Shown here: in pieces, positions 33,369-41,320 of the stretch
Numbering within the stretch: the first letter of the stretch is position 1
How the letters are laid out: every line of letters starts with the position of its first letter
DNA from: a virus
Strand: one strand, 5' to 3'
Virus record (IMG/VR): IMGVR_UViG_3300025168_000192
Coordinates: 1 to 41,320 of that record
DNA length: 41,320 nt
Notes under the pieces: generated by a model
Database searches by the model: none
What the model was told of the DNA's origin: nothing
Seen by the model: only the letters and a program-made list of their open reading frames with translations
Made by a program: the position numbers and the translations under genes

Positions 33369-34562
33369 ATGGCACAGAATATTGATTTAATTGAAATTGT
33401 TTCAGCAGCCAGCGGTGGCTGTGGTTGTTCAGCCGGTGATTTTGCTGGGGACTTTATTGCTAAGACTGAAGGTACATTCATTACCTCCTTAAGTTCTACT
33501 GGTGGAAAATCTACTTGGGCTTACAGTGGAGACACTGCAACATTTACCTTAGGTACGTTATCTTCTACAGATGTAGCAACACTTACAGTTCAAGGGTCTA
33601 CTGATGCAGACGCTATTATATATGTAAAAAGTAATGATGGTTCTGCTACAACTATTACCCCTACTGCTATTGCTTGCGAGACATTAGCTATTTCTGGTGC
33701 TGCACTCACAGGTGCTTTAACTGTATCAGGAAACCTAGAACCTACTTCAAACTCAACAGATGGAAGTGATGGATTATATCTAGGTGCTACTAATAAAAAA
33801 TGGAGAAAAATTTGGACTAGGGATTTAGAAGTAGAAGGTGTGTTTACTGTAGCTAACTTAACTTTATCAGGAAACCTTGTAGTCAATGGAGACACTACTT
33901 TAGGTAATGCAGCAAGTGATACTATTCTTGTTACAGGTACAGCTGAGTTTACACAATCAGCCGAGTTTAATGGTGGTATTAACTGCGATGGTACACTAGC
34001 TATGGAAAGTAATGCTGTATCAGCTACAAACTGGGGCATTGCTTCCAACGGTAATGTTACTACATCAGGAACAGTAATTAGCTCAAGTGAAACTGCGTCT
34101 AACTTTCAAAAGCTTATTGTAAATGATGCACCAACTTCAAACAAACACGCAGTTAGAAAAACAGATGTTGATTTAGATACAGACGGTACATTTCAAATGG
34201 CTAGCGTTGTAGTTTCTGGTGGGTTTATTACTGGGGTGTCTGCAACCACAGTGGCTAACATGTTAGATCACGCAGAGCCAAACCATGCTACCACTAGGAT
34301 TGATGGTACATCCCCTTCTAGTGGCAATGAGTCTGATGCCATTCATCCTTACATGGTAGGCGCTGTTGATAGAGAAAAACCTGTAGTAAAAGGCCAATTA
34401 GCTTTAACTTATAATGGAAACAATGGCTCTAATGATAACTATAGATACCCCGGAGAAACAAACGCACAGTCTGCACCGTATTTCAAAGTGATTGAAGCCA
34501 CTGCAAATCCCGCAGATGAGTCCGGTCCTCCTAATCAAATTATTTTTAGAAAGAGGACGTAA
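33369..34562 (+). CDS. Fibre-like structural protein, beta-rich
   Basis: This 397-residue protein opens with a short helix and a SGGCGCSAG knot, then runs as Thr/Ser/Gly-rich beta repeats (TLSGNLVVNGDTTLG) typical of phage fibre shafts. It includes a GSDGLYLGATNKKWRKIWTRD segment of the 'nc.GsLG...rW...wt' type found in fibres with repeated blades. AAGGAG lies before ATG 33369, and its stop overlaps the next ATG (TAATG). It is probably a fibre subunit that assembles with the two neighbours. Confidence 0.75.
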   Translation: MAQNIDLIEIVSAASGGCGCSAGDFAGDFIAKTEGTFITSLSSTGGKSTWAYSGDTATFTLGTLSSTDVATLTVQGSTDADAIIYVKSNDGSATTITPTAIACETLAISGAALTGALTVSGNLEPTSNSTDGSDGLYLGATNKKWRKIWTRDLEVEGVFTVANLTLSGNLVVNGDTTLGNAASDTILVTGTAEFTQSAEFNGGINCDGTLAMESNAVSATNWGIASNGNVTTSGTVISSSETASNFQKLIVNDAPTSNKHAVRKTDVDLDTDGTFQMASVVVSGGFITGVSATTVANMLDHAEPNHATTRIDGTSPSSGNESDAIHPYMVGAVDREKPVVKGQLALTYNGNNGSNDNYRYPGETNAQSAPYFKVIEATANPADESGPPNQIIFRKRT

Positions 34563-37237
34563 TGGGTGCAGAAGATGAAAACAGACTATGGATTAGAGAC
34601 AACAGTGGCAATCCTGTAGAAGTTGATGGCGTGTGGGCTAGAGATTTTAGCGGAAAAGCTTTTGAGATTGGTGAAATTTGGATTAGAGATCTTACTGGCA
34701 CGCCGGTTCAAGTCTACCCTCATCTTCCCGGTGCTGATAATCCCCAAGACGGAGCTATCTGGAGACAAGATCACTACTGTGAGTGGTGTCAGTTTAATAA
34801 TCCCGGTACTTCTAATTATCCTCAGTGGTATACACAAGGATCTTTTGTTGCTTTGCCTGACTTGATTGAAAAAGGAGAAGGACTAAACAAATCATTGTGG
34901 TTCTTTACAAACTATGGACAAGACCCACAAAGTTTTGCAACAGAATATACAAGATATAACTGGGTTCAACCCGGAGCAAGTGCAACAAATGATAACGGAG
35001 AATACCCTCTTAATAAATTAGAGTGGGGTTCATGGGGTACAATTATTAGAAGAGTACCTAACATTAACAGCCTAACTGAGTCTGCTAGTAATTTTATTGA
35101 AAGAATTTGGGTTCGTCCAGCTACTATAAATTCTATAGACAAATCAGGTGGGTGGGATTCTGCTACAAATGCTATAGTGTGGGATCAAGAAGTAGAAGAA
35201 ATAGAAGATGTCCAATCTATTGACATAGACAGGGCACTCAATATTAATAGGCTATCAAATACCTTAGAGTATTTTGAGTTTGAGTCCCAAGGAAACAAGG
35301 GAGTAGAGAACCAATTACCTTCTTTTAACCTACCAAACTCTTGTCAACAAACAGGAGATATCTTAGGTTATTTTAATATGAGAGGAGCAGAGTCGTTTTC
35401 AGATCTTATTAAACCTATTCAATTTAGAAGTGATGTAGATTTTAATCGAGGATCATACACTTCTGTAAACAATACAAATACTGTGCCTCATGTTAAACTA
35501 GATAACTCTAGTTCTCCAGCAGATAGAACAGCTAAGTGGGTTGTTATTACTAATACTAGTTGGAATACTAGTGTAGCGGCAAATAGTACTAACAATAGAG
35601 GATATTGTGGTCAAAGCTCTAATGCTTCTATTTGGGCTAGAAACTTTCCATGTAACAGAAACAAAGATGTTGCTAATGAATACTCAACACACAAAGAAAT
35701 TATTGTAGCCTTAGTAGCTAACAAGACAAACGGTACTGGATCGGCTTACGATTTTGCTGCAAACTATAATGGAGATGCAGATGACGCTAACTTCTTTGCT
35801 GAATCTAATGGGTCAAGTGCTTCTGATAGATGGCACACATGGGATGGTGATGGTCAAGTATTTTTATTTGTAAGATACAGAACATCTTGTTTTGGTAAAT
35901 ATCACACCAGCGCAAACCCATTTATTAATGAAGCTTCTGATTGGGAAACTCCAGAACCAGTAATAAAAGAATTTTGGATTCAGCCTAAGGCATGGAAATA
36001 TGTAAATGGTACTGGATTAGAATGGAATGCTTCGGATAGTAATGATGCTACTCAAGATAAATTTATTGGTATGGTTCTTGATACTATTCCAACTACTTAT
36101 TCAGATGTTTGTAGCGGATATGCGAGACTTAACCCAGAAAAAGCTGCATTCAATCTACCAAAATATTTCTTTTGGAATGTGCCACTAGATAAATGTGATT
36201 CTAGTTTTCCTCCGGGTGGAACTGCATTAGTTGGTTTTGATTCTATTGATTCTACTGGTATGCCAACTAACAAATGGTGTTGGGGTACTTCAATAGGAAG
36301 CGAAGGATGGTCTGGTAGTACAGGTAGACAAGATTTAATTGGTGCTGGTGTTTATTCATGGGAAAGTGGATTTAATCCTGACCCAGCTGCAAATCAATAC
36401 TTAGCGCCTGATGCATCTTATGAATTTAAATTACTTCAGTTTAATAAAGATTGGTCCTCAATGGATGGGTTCCCTTATGGGGTAGGCCATGCATGGGGTG
36501 GTGATATTTTATCTCCCGGTCCTTGGTGCCCTTGTACAGTATCAGGAGCTTATGATGATGATAGCGGACCGAGCGGTACTGATCCTCTTGACCCTGGTTG
36601 GAGCAACACAAATCACCATGGTCATGCTCAGTCCCCTTGTCCCTGCGGTGAAAATGGTAATGACGATTGGCAAACGGTCGGTGGCATTAATCTTCTTTAT
36701 CCTAATAATTCTAACATGTGTTGCACACCCACGGCCCAGCCTACTAGTGTGTATATGATTAGAATGACAGAAGCAAACCAAGACTGGTCTGAATCTGATT
36801 GGGCAACTTACAGTAACTCCGCAGCTAATATTATTTGGAGCAATTGCTCTAACGATCAAGGCTATCAATGTACATCTTGTGGTCAAGTTGAACCGTTCTG
36901 TGGTAATTGGTGGGAGTACCACCCCGGAGCTTGGCATACTCCTGATGCTGGGGTCTCTGGTTGTTCTGGTGGTGGTGTTGCTATTGGATGTGCTATAGAA
37001 GCAGAATGGGATGATTTTGATTGGTGTTTTACACCTCCAGAAGAATGGGGCGAAGGACACCCCGGATGGAATTGTGAATGTATTTGTGCAGCATTCTCTG
37101 AAGCGAAGTACGAAGGCTATGACGATAATGGTGGAACATGTGAAACCAGAGCAAAAGCATTGTATGCCGCTTCTCCGTGTGATTGTACAACAGTAGCAGG
37201 TGGTGTCTTTAATAGTTCCACTGCGTGGTTAAGATAA
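34562..37237 (+). CDS. Large Trp- and Cys-rich tail protein with WIRD repeats
   Basis: This 891-residue protein has an N-terminus with three exact 15-residue spaced repeats at Trp10, Trp25 and Trp40 (LWIRDNSGNPVEV, VWARDFSGKAFEI, IWIRDLTGTPVQV). The body is Trp/Asn-rich. The last 235 residues hold 19 Cys between about residue 656 and 875 in CPC, CC, CxxC and CEC patterns. It follows the fibre protein with coupled translation and precedes the lysis-type genes, so a receptor-binding tip or other surface role is likely. No family match is known to me for the large body. Confidence 0.7.
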   Translation: MGAEDENRLWIRDNSGNPVEVDGVWARDFSGKAFEIGEIWIRDLTGTPVQVYPHLPGADNPQDGAIWRQDHYCEWCQFNNPGTSNYPQWYTQGSFVALPDLIEKGEGLNKSLWFFTNYGQDPQSFATEYTRYNWVQPGASATNDNGEYPLNKLEWGSWGTIIRRVPNINSLTESASNFIERIWVRPATINSIDKSGGWDSATNAIVWDQEVEEIEDVQSIDIDRALNINRLSNTLEYFEFESQGNKGVENQLPSFNLPNSCQQTGDILGYFNMRGAESFSDLIKPIQFRSDVDFNRGSYTSVNNTNTVPHVKLDNSSSPADRTAKWVVITNTSWNTSVAANSTNNRGYCGQSSNASIWARNFPCNRNKDVANEYSTHKEIIVALVANKTNGTGSAYDFAANYNGDADDANFFAESNGSSASDRWHTWDGDGQVFLFVRYRTSCFGKYHTSANPFINEASDWETPEPVIKEFWIQPKAWKYVNGTGLEWNASDSNDATQDKFIGMVLDTIPTTYSDVCSGYARLNPEKAAFNLPKYFFWNVPLDKCDSSFPPGGTALVGFDSIDSTGMPTNKWCWGTSIGSEGWSGSTGRQDLIGAGVYSWESGFNPDPAANQYLAPDASYEFKLLQFNKDWSSMDGFPYGVGHAWGGDILSPGPWCPCTVSGAYDDDSGPSGTDPLDPGWSNTNHHGHAQSPCPCGENGNDDWQTVGGINLLYPNNSNMCCTPTAQPTSVYMIRMTEANQDWSESDWATYSNSAANIIWSNCSNDQGYQCTSCGQVEPFCGNWWEYHPGAWHTPDAGVSGCSGGGVAIGCAIEAEWDDFDWCFTPPEEWGEGHPGWNCECICAAFSEAKYEGYDDNGGTCETRAKALYAASPCDCTTVAGGVFNSSTAWLR

Positions 37238-37248
37238 AGGAGAAGGAT

Positions 37249-37506
37249 ATGAAGAAAGATAGTTTAAATCCTGTATTACAGGTACTACAAATCCTTGTCC
37301 TAGCAATAGGATTAGCAGGAGTATTTATTAGGCTAGGAGAAAGCCAAGCAAAGATTGAATATAATCACGCTGAATTAATTGAACTTAAAGAAATTGCTAG
37401 AGATTTAGTTGGTTCTCAATTAGAGTTCGCAGCTACTGATGCAAGGCTGGAGGAGAGAATTGAAGGTTTACGTATTAGGCTTGGTGTTCTTGAGTCTGGG
37501 CGTTAG
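37249..37506 (+). CDS. Small membrane protein with coiled coil, lysis region
   Basis: This 85-residue protein has one transmembrane helix at about residues 9-30 (VLQVLQILVLAIGLAGVFI), then a charged coiled coil (IEYNHAELIELKEIARDL and LEERIEGLRIRLGVLE). ATG 37249 is preferred over upstream codons to 37225 because AAAGGAGAAGGA precedes it. Its 3' end contains the start of the next gene. An overlapping membrane-protein pair of this type suggests a lysis cassette (holin or spanin-like), but no specific family is proven. Confidence 0.68.
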   Translation: MKKDSLNPVLQVLQILVLAIGLAGVFIRLGESQAKIEYNHAELIELKEIARDLVGSQLEFAATDARLEERIEGLRIRLGVLESGR

Positions 37507-38011
37507 TTGCTCAAGCGTAGAAAAAATTAGTAATAATACCATGGAAATTGCACGCACTGCACACAGCAGTCAGAGTCGTTTTGATAGTATTAATGAAGAA
37601 GCCCGAGTAACCGGGTATGTTGATGTGAATAAAATTCAAGTTGAAGCCAGTGAGGGATCCAAGGAACAAGCCTACATCGTAAGTCTAGCCGAGGAGGTGA
37701 TCCAAGAAATTCCCAATGTTGAAGATAGTGTCCCTTGGTGGGCTGGCTTAATCAAATGGGGTTTTATTAGTACATCTGTTATTGGAGTTTTTGTTATTCT
37801 TTGGTATTTAGGATTAGGTTATCCTATCAAAGCACTAATGAGAACATTCAGTTCGTTTATACCAACTCCTAAAAAGGAGTCGGCAAAGTTACTATTGCAA
37901 GCACAAGATCCAAACAAAGAGACTACCTATCGAGAAGCGGTGGCAGTCATGCGGGCAACCGATAAGGATTTTAATGCTGCATACAAAAAACAAATGAAGG
38001 AGTCTAAATGA
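37439..38011 (+). CDS. Predicted signal-bearing membrane protein, lysis region
   Basis: This 190-residue protein has a basic N-terminus (MQGWRRELK), a hydrophobic stretch (VYVLGLVFLSLGVSC) that resembles a lipoprotein signal ending at Cys (suboptimal lipobox), and a second membrane helix at about residues 98-124 (WAGLIKWGFISTSVIGVFVILWYLG). The C-terminus is Lys-rich and probably cytoplasmic. The start could be ATG 37439 or TTG 37460, the latter with GGAGGAGAG just upstream. It begins inside the previous gene, as spanin-type pairs do. Confidence 0.62.
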   Translation: MQGWRRELKVYVLGLVFLSLGVSCSSVEKISNNTMEIARTAHSSQSRFDSINEEARVTGYVDVNKIQVEASEGSKEQAYIVSLAEEVIQEIPNVEDSVPWWAGLIKWGFISTSVIGVFVILWYLGLGYPIKALMRTFSSFIPTPKKESAKLLLQAQDPNKETTYREAVAVMRATDKDFNAAYKKQMKESK

Positions 38012-38133
38012 TTTTAGCAAGTATTAGCGGTTTCCTAGGAAGCCTTTGGTTTGCTGGCCTAATGGCACTAGCAGGTTACATTGGTGGTTGTATTATTCCA
38101 ATCTCTAAAATTAAAGAAGTGATTTCCAAGTGA
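38008..38133 (+). CDS. Tiny membrane peptide
   Basis: This is a 41-residue peptide dominated by one hydrophobic segment (ASISGFLGSLWFAGLMALA, then GYIGGCII) and a short basic tail. The start overlaps the previous stop (ATGA) and has AAGGAG upstream; the stop overlaps the GTG start of the next gene. It may be a holin-like or accessory lysis peptide; the chain of overlaps is the main evidence that it is translated. Confidence 0.65.
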   Translation: MILASISGFLGSLWFAGLMALAGYIGGCIIPISKIKEVISK

Positions 38134-38348
38134 GTAAAGTAAAACAACTAAATGAAATGTTACTGGATGCGCTTGCTCGGGATCTAAGGGATCCCGACAA
38201 GTGTGGTCCAGGTTTATACACAGTGGTACGCGGTATTGTTAATGACAATAGAGAAGAAGCTGATAGTATTCCTAATGAAGCACTGCAAAAAGTGAAGGAA
38301 GCTATGGCTGAATCCGCACCATTTAAAATTAAAGAAGCAACTTACTAG
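38130..38348 (+). CDS. Terminase small subunit, T7 gp18-like
   Basis: This 72-residue protein starts with GTG 38130. Size, position directly before the large terminase, and LNEMLLDALARDLRDPDK with PGLYTVVRGIV fit the short gp18-type small terminase of T7-like phages (T7 gp18: 89 residues). It would recognise concatemer DNA and regulate the packaging motor. It lacks an obvious HTH, as is normal for this group. The identification leans on context. Confidence 0.72.
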   Translation: MSKVKQLNEMLLDALARDLRDPDKCGPGLYTVVRGIVNDNREEADSIPNEALQKVKEAMAESAPFKIKEATY

Positions 38349-38358
38349 TAGGTGACAT

Positions 38359-40011
38359 ATGATTCCAACTGAAGAGGTCTTAAATGATTTTCGTAATCAT
38401 GTATATTTTTGTATGAAGTATCTGGGACTAGGCGAACCAACCCCAATGCAATATGAGATTGCAAGACAGCTTCAAGAGGGACCAAATGATCTTATCTTGG
38501 CAGCTGGCCGTGGTACGGGTAAATCTACCCTCACGGCTATGTTTGCCTCTTGGTTTATGCTGGTTAATCCAGACAAAACCGTGCTTGTCCTATCAGCAAC
38601 TCAACAGAAAGCTATTGAGTTTGTATCTCAGACCAGAAAGATCCTTAGTGTTGTACCTTATTGCAACCACATGATCCCTAATGAGCATACTAAAGACTCA
38701 GCTCTTGGTTTTAATCACAATGTAAGGACAACCTTTACTCAGGACATGTCTTGTACAGCTCGTGGCTCTACGTCACAGATTACAGGGCTGCACTCTGATC
38801 TAGTTATTTGTGATGATGTAGAAATCTCTACCAATACACAAACTGTTGAAGCAAGAGAGAATCTTTTGCATAAGTTGACAGAGTTAGAGTCCGTAAGAAA
38901 CAAGGGATCTAGGGTTTTGTTCTTAGGTACACCTCACTCTGCTGAATCTATCTACACAACATTAAAATCATCCTATCCTATTGTAAAATACCCAGCTATG
39001 ATGCCGGATATTTCTCTTCCGGGTGAGGCTGAAGGCATTGCTGATTGGATTTGGGAATTAAACTTTGAAGCAGGCGAATCTACACAGCCTGAACGGTTTG
39101 ATAAAGAAATGTTATTAGAAAGAAAAGCTAAGATTGGTCCAAAAGCATTTGCTTTGCAGTACATGCTAGACACTACCCTGTCTGACACAGATAAATACCC
39201 ATTAAAGCTATCTGATCTTGTAGTAATAGATGTAGATGTTAGCTCAGCACCTGAAAAAATTGTATGGCAAGGGCAAAACTCTAATAAAAAGATGCCTAGC
39301 TGGGGATTATCAGGTGATATGATCATGGAACCTATGTTTGTTTCTCAAGAATACTTAGATTATCAGCATAGACATATGGTTATTGACCCATCAGGCCGTG
39401 GTGCAGACGAAACAGCTGTATGTGTAGCCTCTTCAGCGGGTGGTATGATCTATATTCACGAGCTAACAGGGTGGGACGGTGGTTACAGTGACGTAACGCT
39501 TAATAAGATTGCTAAAATGTGCGTTGAGTACAACATCAATCTTGTACGCATTGAATCTAACTTTGGTGATGGTCTTTTCTCTAAAGTTATTACACCTATA
39601 TTACTAGAAACCTGTGGCAGAGTAGGCATTGAGGAGTTCAGAGTAACAGGACGCAAAGAAACTAGAATGCTTTCTACGCTAGAGCCTGTGATGGCTCAGC
39701 ATCGCCTTTGTTGGGACCGTCGTGTAGCTAAAGATGAGAAGAACCAAATGCAATTGACACGCCTTACAGACCTAAGAGGATGCCTTAAGCATGACGATAG
39801 GGTTGATGCATTGGCTTCAGCAGTAGAGTTCTATAAAGATCTTATGGTACTAAGTACTGATAAGGCGGTTGAGATGCGGAAGCAAAGTAACTGGGAAGAA
39901 GAAGTTAAAGAATGGGCTAATGATTTTAGGGCAGGTAATTATGTATCACACAGTGGTGCAATAAAAGAAACCCCTAAGAAAAAATCTAAACGTAATCAGT
40001 GGGGGTGGTAA
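38359..40011 (+). CDS. Terminase large subunit, T7 gp19-like
   Basis: This 550-residue protein (T7 gp19: 586) drives DNA packaging. The ATPase domain shows Walker A GRGTGKST (Lys55), followed by the typical VLVLSATQQKA segment, and Walker B VICDDVE (about residue 150). The nuclease domain begins at MVIDPSGRGADETA (about 340), with its metal-binding Asp, and later HDDRVDALA (motif with two Asp). SD AGGTGA lies before ATG 38359. It works with the small subunit encoded just upstream and the portal. Confidence 0.95.
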   Translation: MIPTEEVLNDFRNHVYFCMKYLGLGEPTPMQYEIARQLQEGPNDLILAAGRGTGKSTLTAMFASWFMLVNPDKTVLVLSATQQKAIEFVSQTRKILSVVPYCNHMIPNEHTKDSALGFNHNVRTTFTQDMSCTARGSTSQITGLHSDLVICDDVEISTNTQTVEARENLLHKLTELESVRNKGSRVLFLGTPHSAESIYTTLKSSYPIVKYPAMMPDISLPGEAEGIADWIWELNFEAGESTQPERFDKEMLLERKAKIGPKAFALQYMLDTTLSDTDKYPLKLSDLVVIDVDVSSAPEKIVWQGQNSNKKMPSWGLSGDMIMEPMFVSQEYLDYQHRHMVIDPSGRGADETAVCVASSAGGMIYIHELTGWDGGYSDVTLNKIAKMCVEYNINLVRIESNFGDGLFSKVITPILLETCGRVGIEEFRVTGRKETRMLSTLEPVMAQHRLCWDRRVAKDEKNQMQLTRLTDLRGCLKHDDRVDALASAVEFYKDLMVLSTDKAVEMRKQSNWEEEVKEWANDFRAGNYVSHSGAIKETPKKKSKRNQWGW

Positions 40012-40514
40012 TGATTGGTATAACAGGCATTGGACCTAGGGTAGGTACTTCTTATATTCTTCAAGAAGCCATTAAACAAAATATCCCTATTGCAGCAGAC
40101 AATAAATTTATTCCGTGGATACATGTAGAAGAACAAAATCCTGCTGGGTATTGGGAAGTAGATCCGTTGGAAGTAAACAACGGCATTCATACGGACAAAT
40201 ACAAAGGGCGTTTATTAAAGCTATGGAGTCATGTATTATTACAAACACCATCGCATTTAGTTAAAAGAGTATTGTTTATTGAAAGAAAAAACAAGAAAGC
40301 ACAGAGAGAAAGCATTTTGCGTACACTAGCATTAGAAGAAGAACAGCTTGGTGTCAAAACAAATTTAACTGCCGACTCTGTACTACAAGAGCATACATTA
40401 AATATTTTTAATTGGCTTAAAACAAAACCATCTTCTGCAATTAAAATTGTATACACAGAAGAACTAACAGAAAGATTAGATGAGATATTTAATTTTATAA
40501 AAGGAGAAGATTAA
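40011..40514 (+). CDS. Sulfotransferase-like protein
   Basis: This 167-residue protein shows the layout of small sulfotransferase-type proteins. The P-loop-like PAPS-binding loop ITGIGPRVGTSY (Gly6 to Tyr15) corresponds to '(v)sGlPRSGTS'. N43PAGYWEVDP then matches the 'NP.GYfE' motif, and RVLFIERKNKKAQRES at about 86-101 matches the region with the PAPS-phosphate contact. A late KIVYTEEL with a Phe-rich end matches 'v.Y.dl......ifnFl'. The match is by motif order only. The ATG shares its A with the terminase stop. Acceptor and role are unknown; DNA, lipid, polysaccharide or small molecules are possible. Confidence 0.55.
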   Translation: MIGITGIGPRVGTSYILQEAIKQNIPIAADNKFIPWIHVEEQNPAGYWEVDPLEVNNGIHTDKYKGRLLKLWSHVLLQTPSHLVKRVLFIERKNKKAQRESILRTLALEEEQLGVKTNLTADSVLQEHTLNIFNWLKTKPSSAIKIVYTEELTERLDEIFNFIKGED

Positions 40515-41137
40515 TGGGTATTTTAGCAGGATTAGCTGTAGCAGGTGTTGCCTCTGGAGTTATGTCAGGTATTGCTGGTTCAAATGCAGCAGCCGCTCGT
40601 AACAGAGCTAACACACAGGCTTGGATGGAGGGCGAATTACAAAAAGGCGTAGAGAACGGAAGACAAATGTTCCAAGCTGTCCACCAAGAGATGAAGCAAG
40701 CTGAACGCAATCGTGCTATTATGAAATCAGCCTATCTGTTCCAAGATGAATCACTTGTAGCATTACAAAAGCAAACAAGATTTCAAAACAATGCTCTTAA
40801 TAGATCTACCATGCAAGCAAAAGGTGCTATCACAGCTAACATGGCAGGCGGAGGCACACAAAAAGCTATGCTTATGTCATCAACTCTTAATGCTTTAGAC
40901 AACACAATGCAGATCGAAGAGAACGAACGACAGTCTATAAGAAATATTAGCCGACAAACATCTTCCATGATGTCACGTATGACTAATAATGTATTTATTC
41001 CAAATCAAATGGGTTCGGCTGCTAAACCTCAGATGGAAGATACCGTAATGCCACTTATTGGTGGTGTTGTTAGTGGCGCAGCTCAAGGGCTGGGTGGATA
41101 TACAGCAGGCGTAAGCGCAGGTCTAGGCCCAGCGTAA
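40514..41137 (+). CDS. Internal virion protein, T7 gp14-like
   Basis: This 207-residue protein (T7 gp14: 196) opens with an Ala/Gly-rich hydrophobic helix (ILAGLAVAGVASGVMSGIAGSNAAAARN) and continues with a long Gln/Met/Asn-rich helical body, ending in a Gly-rich tail. This is the character of the small internal core protein ejected into the host membrane during infection. Start is coupled to the previous stop (TAATG). Its position after the terminase differs from T7, where gp14 precedes the fibre gene. Confidence 0.78.
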   Translation: MGILAGLAVAGVASGVMSGIAGSNAAAARNRANTQAWMEGELQKGVENGRQMFQAVHQEMKQAERNRAIMKSAYLFQDESLVALQKQTRFQNNALNRSTMQAKGAITANMAGGGTQKAMLMSSTLNALDNTMQIEENERQSIRNISRQTSSMMSRMTNNVFIPNQMGSAAKPQMEDTVMPLIGGVVSGAAQGLGGYTAGVSAGLGPA

Positions 41138-41152
41138 TTAAGGAGATACTAA

Positions 41153-41320
41153 ATGCCAATTAACCCCGGATGGATGAATCCAGAACCAGTTAAACCCAAT
41201 ACCCAAGTTGCACCAGAATCTTTTTCACCTAAAGGTCAACCCGGACAGGTCTCTGGAGGACAAGTCCGATTAGGCAGACAGTTTACTGCTGCTCGTGTGG
41301 ATCCTAGTGCAGCAATGTTT
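41153..41320 (+). CDS. Probable internal virion protein, 3' end cut by the window
   Basis: An ORF starting at ATG 41153 with a strong SD (AAGGAG) runs off the right edge after 56 codons. The visible part is Pro/Gly/Gln-rich (MPINPGWMNPEPVK, then FSPKGQPGQVSGG) and gives no fold. Following a gp14-like gene, it is probably the gp15-type core protein or another internal virion protein. Confidence 0.6.
   Translation, partial: MPINPGWMNPEPVKPNTQVAPESFSPKGQPGQVSGGQVRLGRQFTAARVDPSAAMF

Noticed and set aside
33590-34048. Minus-strand ORF of 152 codons
   Set aside because: Shadow of the Thr/Ser/Ala-rich fibre-like gene; Val/Pro/Ser-rich composition is what antisense of such codons gives.
36542-37060. 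Minus-strand ORF of 172 codons
   Set aside because: It lies fully inside the 891-aa tail gene and arises from its codon bias. It has no SD, and no other gene here is on the minus strand.
1-41320. CRISPR arrays, insertion sequences, integrase or att site
   Set aside because: No direct repeat-spacer pattern, transposase, terminal inverted repeats or recombinase was seen. The tRNA genes are complete functional-looking genes and not evident att fragments.

Overview
This window is one contiguous, tightly packed stretch of a lytic T7-like (Autographiviridae-type) podovirus genome. All recognised genes lie on the + strand. The markers are a single-subunit RNA polymerase, a gp4-type primase-helicase, a family A DNA polymerase, a gp6-type exonuclease, a T7-type portal, capsid and tail tubes, and small and large terminases. 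The AT-rich composition, class II (B12-dependent) ribonucleotide reductase, ThyX, dUTPase and clusters of tiny Lys-rich proteins resemble aquatic, especially marine, podoviruses. The host cannot be named from the sequence. No integrase is visible. The window cuts a gene at each end (thyX on the left, a probable internal virion protein on the right), so the early region and the end of the structural region lie outside.

Layout. 1-5807: thyX, RNA polymerase, small unknown genes, a metallophosphoesterase, a gp2.5-like ssDNA-binding protein, a RusA-like resolvase and a deaminase-like protein, closed by a strong Rho-independent terminator. 5852-7749: an accessory block with three tRNA genes (Arg-TCT, Lys-TTT, Leu-TAA), a very acidic protein, a short protein resembling the catalytic part of citrate synthase, and several tiny genes. 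7739-15105: replication and nucleotide metabolism (primase-helicase, DNA polymerase, P-loop kinase-like protein, exonuclease, dUTPase, class II RNR). 15115-23002: small genes, then portal, a LamG-like protein, Lys-rich mini-proteins, scaffold, major capsid protein with terminator, more Lys-rich mini-proteins and tail tube A. 23006-37237: an enlarged tail nozzle followed by four very large fibre or adhesin-like proteins, including a Cys-dense one. 37249-38133: small membrane proteins, probably lysis-related. 38130-40011: terminase. 40011-41320: a sulfotransferase-like gene, then internal virion proteins.

How it works together. The phage polymerase would transcribe the middle and late genes. 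ThyX, RNR, dUTPase, a kinase-like protein and a deaminase-like protein would remodel the dNTP pool for an AT-rich genome. The tRNAs read AGA, AAA/AAG and TTA, codons rich in A and T. No gap longer than about 100 bases lacks a gene. The most unusual items are the citrate-synthase-like protein that lacks two of three catalytic residues, the sulfotransferase-like gene behind the terminase, the 53-cysteine segment of the 1747-aa tail protein, a repeat domain apparently shared by the nozzle and that tail protein, and an acidic protein close to T7 Ocr in size and charge.
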